Assembly: GCA_937883755.1 (NCBI GenBank)
Contig: CAKZYA010000057.1
Coordinates: 62,001-126,000, forward strand
Length of the DNA stretch: 64,000 bases
Direction: 5' to 3'
From: an uncultured Flammeovirgaceae bacterium
GTDB lineage: Bacteria; Bacteroidota; Bacteroidia; Cytophagales; Cyclobacteriaceae
A program made the translations under genes and the position numbers. Of the stretch, positions 44,027 to 52,933 are shown piece by piece. Each line of letters begins with the position of its first letter. Position 1 is the first letter of the stretch. A model generated the notes under the pieces. It did no database searches and was not told the origin of the DNA. It saw nothing but the letters and a program-made list of their open reading frames with translations.

Positions 44027-46444
44027 CTATTCATCCCGTAGTGATTCTACTGGGTTTTGCGTAGCGGTGCGGAAGGTTTGAGACCCGACGGTAACACCAG
44101 CTACTAGCAAGGCAGCAACTCCAGCTAAAATAAAGCTCCAAACGCTCAACGTATCTTGGTAAGCGAAGGTATCTAACCAGTAGTTCATCACGAAATATGC
44201 TAGAGGGCAAGCAATTAAGAAGGCTACGAAAATAAGTTTGGAGAAACTTTGGGTGAGCAACAATAGTAACTGACTTACTGACGCTCCCAGTACTTTTCGA
44301 ATACCTACCTCTTTGGCTCGTTGCTCAGCAGTGTACGATGCTAGGCCAATTAGACCTAAGGCAGCAATAAAGATTGCCAGTAAAGAAAAGAATTGTACGA
44401 TTTGCCCTAAACGGTCTTCATCGTCGTACTGTCCCTGAAACCGGTCGCCGATGGTGTAGTAATCAAACGGAAAACCGGGACGGAGGTAGCTCCACTGTTC
44501 TTTCAAATAGCTGATAGTTTCGTCCATCGCACTGGCGTGTACCCGAGTAGTCAGATTGTAGACCTGGCGAGAAGTAATGTAAAAGATGATTGGCGCAATA
44601 GACTGATGCAGAGATTCAAAGTGAAAGTCTTTTGTAACGCCAATGATATAACCTTGCCGACCACCGTAGCTGATTTTCTTATCAATAGCCTCCTCAGACG
44701 AAGCGTAGCCAATAGCTCGAACAGCTGACTCATTAACAATGAAAGCTTCGGTAGAATCACTGGCACGAGTGATATCAAAATTACGACCAGCAGTCAGCTC
44801 GATGCCAAACGAGTTAACAAAATCGTGATCTACACTTACGTCAGCCAAGCGGAAATCGAGATTCTTCATCTCACCACTTACTTCTACTTGTCCTCCCTGA
44901 GAATCATTTAAACGTCCGGAAGGCACGCGGCTGGAGAGGGTTACATCTAAGATTCCCGGTTGATTCAGCAATTGTGCCTTTAGTTCTTCGTACTGATTGT
45001 AAATTTTTTCATTTACAGGTAGCACTACTAGATTCTCTTGATTAAAGCCTAGTGGCTTACTCTTTACATAATCCAGTTGCCGCTCTACCGTAATTACGCC
45101 GATCACCAGGGCAATAGAGATTACAAACTGGGTTACCACTAACCCTGATCTTAGAAGACTATTACCTAGTTGGCTACCCCGACTGCTTCGTAAAATGCGA
45201 GCGGGCTGAAAGGCCGATAAATAGAATGCCGGATAACTACCAGCGATGATTCCAACGGCTAGAATGATACCTACCAACAACAGTAATAGAAATGGATTGC
45301 CAAGTATATCAAAGGACAGTTGCTTATCCACAAAATCGGTAAAGTAAGGCAAAGCTAGTGTAACCAGTAAGACGGCTAAGGTCAGCGCAAATAAAGAAAC
45401 TAATACAGATTCAGATAAAAATTGCCCTATCAATGAAGATTTCTCGGCACCCATTACTTTACGGACTCCTACTTCCTTAGCTCGTCGAGTAGCCCGGGCG
45501 GTGGTCAGATTGATGAAATTGATGCAAGCAATCACCAGAATGAATAACGCGATGATAGTATAGATATATACGTAGGCAATATTACCGTTAGCTTCAATCT
45601 CCGTATCAAGCTGGGAGTATAGGTGAATATTAGTAAGTGGCCATAGTTGAAGTGCGGTCCATTGTGAAGCAGGTACGTCGGAGTTACCCGTCAAGTGCTT
45701 ATCAATAAAACTAGGAAATTGCGCCTGAAGCTCTTCAGAATTGTAACCTTCGGGAAGAAGAATATAGGTAGAAAAGTTGTTACTGCCCCAATTGCTGGTC
45801 ATATACTCTTGTCCAAAATAGTTCTCTAGCGTAACAAATGAGCATAGCATAGTAAAACGAAAGTGGGAGTTATTGGGAACATCTTTGACCACTCCGGTTA
45901 CTTTCATATCTATTTCATTATCGAAATTCAGAATTTTACCAATGGGGTCTTCGTTGCCAAAGTATTTTTTGGCGGTACTCTCGGTAAGCACTAATGAGTT
46001 AGGGGCATTCAGAGCAGTTATAGGGTCACCCTCGATGAAGGGGAATGTAAAAATATTAAAGAACTCAGGCTCAGCGAAGAAAAAGTCATTTTCAATAATT
46101 TGCTTATTTCCCACTTCGTAAGTTATCAATGGGTTGCCACTAAATAACCGGGCCGACTGCTGAATGATACCTGAAAAGTCTTCGGCTAACAGCGGTTCAA
46201 AAGGAGGTGCCAAGTGTCCCAGATGTAAATTGACTGCTCCGTCAGGATTAAGAAACTGGCGGGAGATGCGATAGATACGATCAGCCTTTTCGTGGTAGCG
46301 GTCGTAGCTGAGTTCATACTGGACAAATAGTAGAATCAAGATACAGGCAGTCATACCCACAGCTAGACCGAGAATATTAATCAGCGTCATCTGCTTATAA
46401 CGAGCCAGATTCCGTAAGGCGATTTTGAGATAGTTTCTTAGCAT
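44027..46444 (-). CDS. FtsX/MacB-type ABC transporter permease (third of cluster)
   Basis: An 805-residue permease starting MLRNYLKIALRNLARYKQMT. Topology is one N-terminal helix, MacB-like periplasmic core, three FtsX helices, second periplasmic domain and three C-terminal helices. After the two helix sets it shows KEVGVRKVMGAEKSSLI and KEVGIRKVLGASVSQLL, and it ends in NPVESLRDE. It is the last of three tandem leftward permeases; spacing to the one before it is 73 bases, filled by a palindromic element. No ATPase is nearby, so an ATP-binding partner must be encoded elsewhere. Confidence 0.9.
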   Translation of the reverse strand: MLRNYLKIALRNLARYKQMTLINILGLAVGMTACILILLFVQYELSYDRYHEKADRIYRISRQFLNPDGAVNLHLGHLAPPFEPLLAEDFSGIIQQSARLFSGNPLITYEVGNKQIIENDFFFAEPEFFNIFTFPFIEGDPITALNAPNSLVLTESTAKKYFGNEDPIGKILNFDNEIDMKVTGVVKDVPNNSHFRFTMLCSFVTLENYFGQEYMTSNWGSNNFSTYILLPEGYNSEELQAQFPSFIDKHLTGNSDVPASQWTALQLWPLTNIHLYSQLDTEIEANGNIAYVYIYTIIALFILVIACINFINLTTARATRRAKEVGVRKVMGAEKSSLIGQFLSESVLVSLFALTLAVLLVTLALPYFTDFVDKQLSFDILGNPFLLLLLVGIILAVGIIAGSYPAFYLSAFQPARILRSSRGSQLGNSLLRSGLVVTQFVISIALVIGVITVERQLDYVKSKPLGFNQENLVVLPVNEKIYNQYEELKAQLLNQPGILDVTLSSRVPSGRLNDSQGGQVEVSGEMKNLDFRLADVSVDHDFVNSFGIELTAGRNFDITRASDSTEAFIVNESAVRAIGYASSEEAIDKKISYGGRQGYIIGVTKDFHFESLHQSIAPIIFYITSRQVYNLTTRVHASAMDETISYLKEQWSYLRPGFPFDYYTIGDRFQGQYDDEDRLGQIVQFFSLLAIFIAALGLIGLASYTAEQRAKEVGIRKVLGASVSQLLLLLTQSFSKLIFVAFLIACPLAYFVMNYWLDTFAYQDTLSVWSFILAGVAALLVAGVTVGSQTFRTATQNPVESLRDE

Positions 46445-46514
46445 GGAGTTGGGGTTTGTGGCAGGGAGCTGGGAGTATAAAGAGCCTCAAGCCCCTCGCC
46501 CCCAACTCCCCGCC
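46445..46514. repeat. Palindromic element between permease genes 2 and 3
   Basis: GGAGTTGGGG (46445-46454) is perfectly complementary to CCCCAACTCC (46500-46509). The right arm read on the minus strand, with GGGGAGTTGGGGGCGAGGGG, resembles the right arm of the element at 48971-49042, so both belong to one family. Confidence 0.7.
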
Positions 46515-46517
46515 AAG

Positions 46518-48968
46518 TTATTCATTCCTTAATGAGTCAACCGGATTAGCTACGGCGGCGCGTACTGACCGGAAGCCGACCGTTAGCCAGGCGATTATGA
46601 TGGCAGCTAAAAAGGTGACGATAAAATATCCAAGGTGTAATTCAATTCGGTAAGCGAAGGTGTTGAGCCAAGCTCGCATAGCAAGATAACCCAGCGGGGC
46701 AGCTACGCCAAAGGCTAGTAACACGAGCGTGGTAAACTCCCGCACAAAGCGATACAGAATTTGCTGCACCGTAGCTCCCAACGTCTTGCGAATACCAATC
46801 TCTTTCTGTCGGTGCAACGCCAGGAATGATACCAGTCCGTACAATCCCAAACAGCCGATGATGAGTGCTAGCCCTGCCATAATGCGGAAGAAGCGGTAAA
46901 GTGTATCTTCTAGGGTGTACAGTATACCAATGTAATCGTCTAGAAACTCATAGTGAAAGAAGGCATTAGAGTAAGTTGCTTCCCAGGCTGTTTGTATCAT
47001 CTGTAAGGTCTGAGGAACATTCTGACCGCTTATTTTCACGTTAGCCTCCTTTACCCGATCCCCATAGTATATGTAGCTAGGATCAATCTCTTCTTTTAAT
47101 GTTTTGTTTACAAAGTCGCGCAGTACTCCTACTATCTCCATCTCAATAGGATGATTATCTCCAAATTTTATCCACTGTCCTAGTGCAGCCTCCGGATTGG
47201 TAAAACCCAAGGTTTTTACGGCGGTTTCATTTAGCAAAATGCTGCGCTGATGTACGCTATCCGGTGCATAATCGGTTTCTTGCAAATTGCGTCCGGCAAT
47301 AACCTCTAGCCCGAAGGTAGGAACGTAGTCGGGATCAACACACTTCTCATTCATTTGGTACTTTTCAGCACTCCCGAAAGCGGTGGCATATACTTCGTTA
47401 TAATTATTTCGGCGGGAGCTGGGGGCTGATGAGCAAATGGTGACTTGCTCAATAGATGCTAAGCTCATTAGTTCTTGACGGAACTGCTCGCGAGGAGCAC
47501 GATCACGTTCTGGCAGGTCGACTACAATCACTCCCTCTTTTACAAAACCCATATCCTGCTCTCGGAAGAAATCCATCTGGGTAGCTACCACGATGGTTCC
47601 CAGCAACAGAAATTGAGCAATGGTAAATTGTACTACTACCAATGCCTTCCGCAGTGAGAACTTAGACTTAAATCCCACATTCACCTCCCGAATTGATTGT
47701 TTGAGGGCTTGTACGGGCTGATAACTTGACAGTACTCGCGCAGGGTAGTATCCAGCGATGATAGTAATCGCAACAACTAAACCGGCTAGAAAATAAATGA
47801 TAGTTGTATCTAAGGCAAAGGTCATAGGTGCATAGCGGGCGAATGGAGCCATATACTGATTAGCGGCTGCCAAAAACCAATCGGCCAGCCCCACGGCTAT
47901 TAAAGCCGCAAAAGTACACAGCAGGGTCGTTTCGCCTAGAAACTGAAAGATAAGCTGTCGCTTGCGACTGCCCAGTGTTTTTCGAATACCAATTTCCTTC
48001 GCGCGGCGAATGGCTTGAGCAGTGGAAAGGTTGATGAAGTTGATTCCTCCCGCCACCAGCACAATCAGTCCCATACTAATGAGTGCTAAGAGTAACGGCT
48101 TAGGAGTAGCGAAGAACGTGCCCCCGTAGCGGGCTTCAGTGTGAATATCCGATAGGGCTTGCAAATAATAGGTTCGGCGTTCAGCCAAATCTTCGTTTAG
48201 GTAATTATGCTTAATTTGATTCAGTGCTGCTTCTAACTGCGTTGGATTATATCCTTCAGGTAAAGTAAGGAAGGCATTACCACCCCCGGGCACACTCGCC
48301 CAGTTACTCGTCCACTTAGGATTTTCTGCCATAAACACTTCCATCGGCAGAAGTAAATGAAAATATACATTGGTATTATCGGGTACGTCTTCCAAAATAC
48401 CGCTCACTGTATAGTTTCGCTGATTAATCTCCAACGTTTGCCCAATTAGTTCCTCGTAACGATTTTGGTAGTCAGAGCCAAAAATGCGATCAGCCAGTAC
48501 GCGAGTTAGTACTACCTCGTCAGGGGTTTGTAACAGTGAAGGGCGATGTCCGGCCAATAACGGATAGCTGAAGGTTTTTAGAAAGTGAGCATCAGCGTAT
48601 ACCAAATGATATGCCTGATATCGCTTTTCTTCACCTTCGTCATCCCATCGTTTTACCACCCCGTAGTTGCGGGCATATACCTGCGTAGCATTTTCTACAG
48701 TTGGAAAATTTTCCCGCAAGGCTTCCGCCATCGGAAAGCAAACCGCACCGTCGTAGTCAATACCGCTGGGTTCCTGGGTTTGGGTTACCACCCGGTAGAT
48801 ACGGTCTGCATTGGTATGGAAGTTATCGTAGGTATACTCGTGTTTCACCATCACGTATACTACCAAGCAGCAGGCAATCCCTACCGCTAAGCCAACCAAA
48901 TTAATAGCAGTAGTCACCCGGTTGCGAGTCAGCGTCCGAATAGCGATAGTTAAGTAGTTCTTTATCAT
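46518..48968 (-). CDS. FtsX/MacB-type ABC transporter permease (second of cluster)
   Basis: An 816-residue paralogue starting MIKNYLTIAIRTLTRNRVTT. It has the same plan as its neighbours: N-terminal helix, MacB-like core, three helices with KEIGIRKTLGSRKRQLI, second core, and three helices with KEIGIRKTLGATVQQIL, ending NPVDSLRNE. It is more divergent from the other two than they are from each other. It lies between two palindromic elements within the same transcription unit. Confidence 0.9.
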   Translation of the reverse strand: MIKNYLTIAIRTLTRNRVTTAINLVGLAVGIACCLVVYVMVKHEYTYDNFHTNADRIYRVVTQTQEPSGIDYDGAVCFPMAEALRENFPTVENATQVYARNYGVVKRWDDEGEEKRYQAYHLVYADAHFLKTFSYPLLAGHRPSLLQTPDEVVLTRVLADRIFGSDYQNRYEELIGQTLEINQRNYTVSGILEDVPDNTNVYFHLLLPMEVFMAENPKWTSNWASVPGGGNAFLTLPEGYNPTQLEAALNQIKHNYLNEDLAERRTYYLQALSDIHTEARYGGTFFATPKPLLLALISMGLIVLVAGGINFINLSTAQAIRRAKEIGIRKTLGSRKRQLIFQFLGETTLLCTFAALIAVGLADWFLAAANQYMAPFARYAPMTFALDTTIIYFLAGLVVAITIIAGYYPARVLSSYQPVQALKQSIREVNVGFKSKFSLRKALVVVQFTIAQFLLLGTIVVATQMDFFREQDMGFVKEGVIVVDLPERDRAPREQFRQELMSLASIEQVTICSSAPSSRRNNYNEVYATAFGSAEKYQMNEKCVDPDYVPTFGLEVIAGRNLQETDYAPDSVHQRSILLNETAVKTLGFTNPEAALGQWIKFGDNHPIEMEIVGVLRDFVNKTLKEEIDPSYIYYGDRVKEANVKISGQNVPQTLQMIQTAWEATYSNAFFHYEFLDDYIGILYTLEDTLYRFFRIMAGLALIIGCLGLYGLVSFLALHRQKEIGIRKTLGATVQQILYRFVREFTTLVLLAFGVAAPLGYLAMRAWLNTFAYRIELHLGYFIVTFLAAIIIAWLTVGFRSVRAAVANPVDSLRNE

Positions 48969-48970
48969 AT

Positions 48971-49042
48971 AGCTGGGAGGTTGGGGCTGGGAGCGAGGAG
49001 TAAGCAGTGGTGCACCTAACCACTTGCCCCTAGCTCCCCACT
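48971..49042. repeat. Palindromic element between permease genes 1 and 2
   Basis: Contains GGGGCTGGGAGC on the left and GCCCCTAGCTCCCCA on the right, with a central AGTGG...CCACT pair. Its right arm on the minus strand resembles that of the element at 46445-46514. Confidence 0.65.
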
Positions 49043-49045
49043 AAG

Positions 49046-51517
49046 TTATTCGCTTCGTAATGATTTGGCGGGATTTACGATAGCAGCTTTGAAGGATTGT
49101 AGGCTGACGGTGAGCCAGGCGACGGCTAAAGCTAAGAAACCCGAAATTAGGAAGATGCCAATGCTAAGCGGAACCCGATAGGCAAAGTCGCTGAGCCATT
49201 CGTTCATAGCGAAATAGGCAATGGGAGCGGCAATCAATAGCGCGATGAGTACGAGTCGGGTGAAGTCTTTAGAGAACATCACCACGACACTTACTACGGA
49301 AGCACCTAGTACTTTTCGGATACCAATTTCTTTAGTACGCTGCTCTGCCATGAAGGCGGCCAATCCGAATAGACCTAAACAAGCTACGAAGATGGCCAAT
49401 ACACAGAATAGCGTGAATATCTCCCCCACTTTCTGTTCTGACTGATACATATTATTGAACCGCTCATCCAGAAATGAGTACTCAAACGGCAAGTCAGGCA
49501 GAAACTGATTCCACTGATCTTCTACCTTGGCAATGGTTTGGTTAATATTTTCAGAGGCTATTCGGATAGATATAGCGGCGGTGCTACGCCCTAGTACTTG
49601 ACCTTCACCACCTAATACCATTACCATCGGACTGATACGTCTACGCAAAGTCTCGTAGTGAAAATCTTCTACTACGCCAACAATAGTGAAGTTCTGAATT
49701 TCTTGTCCGTTGCCAGTAAAAGAACTTATTACTTTACCGAGAGGGCTTTCTCCGTCTTTATCCAAATTAAACTGCTTGACCGTGGCCTGATTAACGATGA
49801 GGGCAGTTGAGTCAGTAGAAAAATCCCGAGAGAAGTTGCGTCCTTCCACGATCTTCATGCCGAGTGTGGGAATGTAATCGTAGCCCACATTCCACCAAGG
49901 CAAACTGGTGGTGTATTCGCTTTGGACGTTATTATCGGGAAAAGCGGCGTTGCTATTCATACTGAATGACTGAGCGGGCAAATATCCTGAAATAGCGGCA
50001 TTAATAATTGTGGGTTGGCGCAGTAGTTCGTTCTTGAATGCATCAATCTGCTCGTCCAGATGGAAAGTATTGTGTAGTACCAGTACGTGCTCTCGGTCGT
50101 AACCTAGTTTATGCTGCTGAATATGGTTAAGCTGCCGAAAGACTACCACGGTGCTGATAATTAGCATGATAGAAATACTAAACTGTAGCACAACTAGGGT
50201 GCTACGTAACCAGTTACTCTTAGCACCACCACTGAGCTTTCCTTTCAGCACTACTGCCGGACGGAAGGCTGATAAGAAAAAGGCAGGATAGCTGCCCGCC
50301 AGCAAACCGACTCCTAAGGCTACAAGTAAAGCTATGGGCAAATAATACCACTGACCAATATAATCCAGCTGAATCTGTTTGTCAGCTAAATCGTTAAAAT
50401 AAGGAAGAGCAAACTCGGCTAAAAGTAATGCCAGAGCCAAAGAAAGCAAACTGATAATCACCGCTTCTAGCAAGAACTGACGAACAAGCTGTTTCCGAAC
50501 GGAACCTAATGCCTTACGAATACCAACTTCCTTCGCCCGCCCAGCGGAACGAGCGGTTGCCAAGTTCATAAAATTGAAACAGGCAATTAATAAGACAAAT
50601 AAGGCAATGAATGAGAAAATATATACGTAGCGAATGTCGCCATTGGCTTTTAGTTCTACATCTAAATCGGAGTGGAGGTGAATATCGGTAAGCGGTTGCA
50701 GGTAGTAGCGAAAATAGTTACCCGCTTCAAGAAACTCTTCGTAGCTAGCATTGGCGTACTTCTCCAGTTGAGGGGCTGCATAAGATACGTAGGTTTCCTG
50801 AATCTTTTTCCCCAAGTTGTCTATATCGGTTCCTTCCCGTAGTAGGAAATACGTATGAAAGTTATTACTGAGCCACTCTTCACTACGGCTTTCCCCGCGA
50901 GTAGCCATAGACAGCATCATGGTAAACGGTATATGCGAGTTGGTAGGAAAGTCTTCATATACGCCTGTTATCTGGTACGGTGTTTTTTGGCTACCTAAGA
51001 GTAGGGTTTTCCCCAAAGGGTCGCTGTCGCGCCAATCACTACCAAAGTATTTTTCAGCTGATGTTTCACTAATAACCACCGAGCTTATCTCGGTGAGTGC
51101 TGTAGCGGTATCGCCCAATAAAAGTGGGACATCGAATACATTAAAAAGGGTAGAGTCAGCGAAAGCCACCTCCAACTCCTTATAGGGTCTGTCATCATAA
51201 AATACGGTGAACTCTCCTTGAGTGCGAAAGCGAACCGCTTCATCAATCTCGGGATATATATCTTTAAATACTCCAGCCATGGGGGCAGGGCTTACGGCAA
51301 ACATACCTTGCTGCCCACCCATTTGAAAATCCATGTAAGCACGGTAAATCCGATCAGCCTTAGAATGATAGCGATCGTAGCTTAATTCATTGAGTACGTA
51401 AGCAACAATCAGTACGCAGGTAGCTAAACCAATGGCCAGTCCTAGAATATTAATAATAGAATAGAACCGCTGCTTGACCAGGTTTCGGAAAGTGATTTTG
51501 AGGTAGTTTTTTAGCAT
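49046..51517 (-). CDS. FtsX/MacB-type ABC transporter permease (first of cluster)
   Basis: An 823-residue permease starting MLKNYLKITFRNLVKQRFYS, with the family plan of one N-terminal helix, periplasmic core, three helices with KEVGIRKALGSVRKQLV, second core, and three helices with KEIGIRKVLGASVVSVV, ending NPAKSLRSE. It is the first gene of the leftward cluster. Upstream are a palindrome in the leader, a putative sigma-54 promoter and two putative activator sites. The family is often involved in macrolide/lipoprotein-like export or cell-envelope signalling, but the substrate cannot be read here. Confidence 0.9.
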   Translation of the reverse strand: MLKNYLKITFRNLVKQRFYSIINILGLAIGLATCVLIVAYVLNELSYDRYHSKADRIYRAYMDFQMGGQQGMFAVSPAPMAGVFKDIYPEIDEAVRFRTQGEFTVFYDDRPYKELEVAFADSTLFNVFDVPLLLGDTATALTEISSVVISETSAEKYFGSDWRDSDPLGKTLLLGSQKTPYQITGVYEDFPTNSHIPFTMMLSMATRGESRSEEWLSNNFHTYFLLREGTDIDNLGKKIQETYVSYAAPQLEKYANASYEEFLEAGNYFRYYLQPLTDIHLHSDLDVELKANGDIRYVYIFSFIALFVLLIACFNFMNLATARSAGRAKEVGIRKALGSVRKQLVRQFLLEAVIISLLSLALALLLAEFALPYFNDLADKQIQLDYIGQWYYLPIALLVALGVGLLAGSYPAFFLSAFRPAVVLKGKLSGGAKSNWLRSTLVVLQFSISIMLIISTVVVFRQLNHIQQHKLGYDREHVLVLHNTFHLDEQIDAFKNELLRQPTIINAAISGYLPAQSFSMNSNAAFPDNNVQSEYTTSLPWWNVGYDYIPTLGMKIVEGRNFSRDFSTDSTALIVNQATVKQFNLDKDGESPLGKVISSFTGNGQEIQNFTIVGVVEDFHYETLRRRISPMVMVLGGEGQVLGRSTAAISIRIASENINQTIAKVEDQWNQFLPDLPFEYSFLDERFNNMYQSEQKVGEIFTLFCVLAIFVACLGLFGLAAFMAEQRTKEIGIRKVLGASVVSVVVMFSKDFTRLVLIALLIAAPIAYFAMNEWLSDFAYRVPLSIGIFLISGFLALAVAWLTVSLQSFKAAIVNPAKSLRSE

Positions 51518-51540
51518 AATGTCTAATGATTGATGGGTGA

Positions 51541-51590
51541 TGATGAATAATGCTGTCTTCTAATCATTATTCATATATCATTATTCATCA
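51541..51590. repeat. 12-base inverted repeat in the leader of the permease cluster
   Basis: TGATGAATAATG (51541-51552) and CATTATTCATCA (51579-51590) are perfectly complementary. The element lies between the putative sigma-54 promoter and the ATG at 51517, so it would be transcribed as a hairpin in the 5' leader. Confidence 0.75.
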
Positions 51591-51591
51591 T

Positions 51592-51609
51592 ATTGAAATA
51601 CTGTGCCAA
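51592..51609 (-). promoter_or_regulatory. Putative sigma-54 promoter of the permease cluster
   Basis: On the minus strand the sequence is TTGGCACAGTATTTCAAT. The -24 element TTGGCAC matches the consensus exactly; the -12 element TTTCA matches poorly. It lies about 75 bases before the ATG at 51517. Confidence 0.5.
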
Positions 51610-51660
51610 GTGAAAATCAGGCGTTTTTACAGCGTATTGACGATTTGATCACTGATACAA

Positions 51661-51696
51661 TGTCCGTAATCGGACGCATTTGTTCGGAGTTGAACA
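51661..51696. promoter_or_regulatory. Two tandem 16-base palindromes (putative enhancer-protein sites)
   Basis: Site 1, 51661-51676, is TGTCC-N6-GGACG; site 2, 51681-51696, is TGTTC-N6-GAACA. The centres are exactly 20 bases apart and about 55-75 bases upstream of the -24 box at 51603-51609. Spacing and arms match the pair at 21524-21559. Confidence 0.6.
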
Positions 51697-51725
51697 TCCT
51701 CCTACAAATGGTGGGGCACAAAAAA

Positions 51726-51749
51726 GCCCGATCAGCAGGCTGATCGGGC
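51726..51749 (-). terminator. Terminator of the small secreted protein gene
   Basis: GCCCGATCAG (51726-51735) and CTGATCGGGC (51740-51749) form a perfect ten-pair stem with loop CAGG. T-runs follow on both strands (six on the minus strand, four on the plus strand); the leftward gene ending at 51779 is the one it serves. Confidence 0.9.
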
Positions 51750-51778
51750 TTTTCAAAAGCAATTATAATTTCTGGAAA

Positions 51779-52420
51779 CTAGTAGTTGTTCACGTTTTTG
51801 TAGTAAGAGTAATCGGCGTTATACAGAGCAATGGTATAACTACCGGGTTTTAACTCTTTCAGATTAATCTTTTTGTTATAATCTTGCTGGCCAGACACTT
51901 CTTCTGAATAAAGCTCTTTACCTTTAACATTTAAGACTGCCAATTTTAGTGGTGCATTAGCCACATTCTTAAAAGTAACTTGTACAGAAGTGCGCTCTGC
52001 CCTTGGTTGCACAACGATTGGTGCAAAATTTTGGTATACTTCACTTTTATCCTCGCGAACCGAACCATCTAGCCCAACAATAAAAGGCTTACGTACCTCA
52101 CCATTTTTGCTTCCTAATACCAAGGTATACTTTCCTGGCTTCATTTGAGAGAAATTGTAACGCTTGGCGTACTGCTCTTCGCTGCTAACGGTCTCTTTGT
52201 ACACAGTCTTATTTGATTTATCAAGTACTTTAATACTAGCTAGGTCACTCGTGGTTAGATTCCAATCCCGAACCACCACAATAGCGTGCTGACCATTCAG
52301 TGAGATAGAAACATCAGCATCGCTAATATTTGGGTTGTTACTGGCTACTGCACCTAAGCTTATGCATCCGGCTATAAACGACAGTGCTAACTTCTTCATT
52401 CTTATCATGTTTTTGTTCAT
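51779..52420 (-). CDS. Small secreted protein with two Ig-like/sorting-like domains
   Basis: A 213-residue protein from the ATG at 52420; ATGs at 52408 and 52399 are also possible and the last gives the neatest signal peptide (MKKLALSFIAGCISLGAVAS). The mature part has two similar beta domains: one with NFSQMKPGKYTLVLGSKNGE (about 85-105) and one with NLKELKPGSYTIALYNAD near the end. Both resemble T9SS-type or DUF3244-like domains, with the L-x-P-G-x-Y-x-[IL] turn. It ends YYKNVNNY, without the Lys-rich end of the usual sorting domain. It is followed by a strong terminator and is monocistronic. Confidence 0.7.
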   Translation of the reverse strand: MNKNMIRMKKLALSFIAGCISLGAVASNNPNISDADVSISLNGQHAIVVVRDWNLTTSDLASIKVLDKSNKTVYKETVSSEEQYAKRYNFSQMKPGKYTLVLGSKNGEVRKPFIVGLDGSVREDKSEVYQNFAPIVVQPRAERTSVQVTFKNVANAPLKLAVLNVKGKELYSEEVSGQQDYNKKINLKELKPGSYTIALYNADYSYYKNVNNY

Positions 52421-52933
52421 CTTTTTGAGAATGTTCAATTCAAAATTTGAAGGTGCAAAAATATTACTATTTTAATTAATTATATAATAAATATAACCCA
52501 AACTCTCTCTTATTATTACGTGTTTTAGCGTGATTTCCACCTCATTTTTTGTGTGTTATCCGCTAAATTTTACATGAAAGATTTGAGCAGCTACGCGACG
52601 GAAATGAACGAGATAGAGTTATATTCAAAAGAACGCTTACAAACCTTGTTGGAAAACTGAGAAATGGGTCAAAAACCTTGCGTAGTACTATGGCATAGAA
52701 TGGTACATTGCCCGTCCAATATTTCTTTGATATTACTTTTTTGACAGAAATCTCATCAGCCACTTAACGAGTATTTGGAAAAACGATAGAAATACCTGAT
52801 TTAGGTGTGGTTTTATCCACATTCACGTCACAAAATTTTTCTATTTTTTCAAAAGGCAGAAAATAGTTTGTGTCAATAAAAATTTGCTGATCAATCTGTA
52901 GCATGTAAATTTAGCGATCTAACTTACTAACCT
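52421..52933. other. Divergent intergenic region, about 510 bases
   Basis: The part next to 52440-52500 is extremely AT rich and probably carries the promoter of the leftward secreted-protein gene. The middle (52570-52700) has a short open stretch on the plus strand with gene-like composition but no full gene. I see no other structure. Confidence 0.4.

Noticed and set aside
52570-52700. Short open stretches on the plus strand with gene-like composition (FEQLRDGNERD...), weakly resembling a sigma-factor N-terminus
   Set aside because: Too short, preceded and followed by stops in frame, and the resemblance is by eye only. It may be a decayed remnant but I cannot support a call.
52563-52763. 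66-codon minus-strand open frame
   Set aside because: No recognisable feature, no plausible signal for expression, and located in an AT-rich divergent promoter region.
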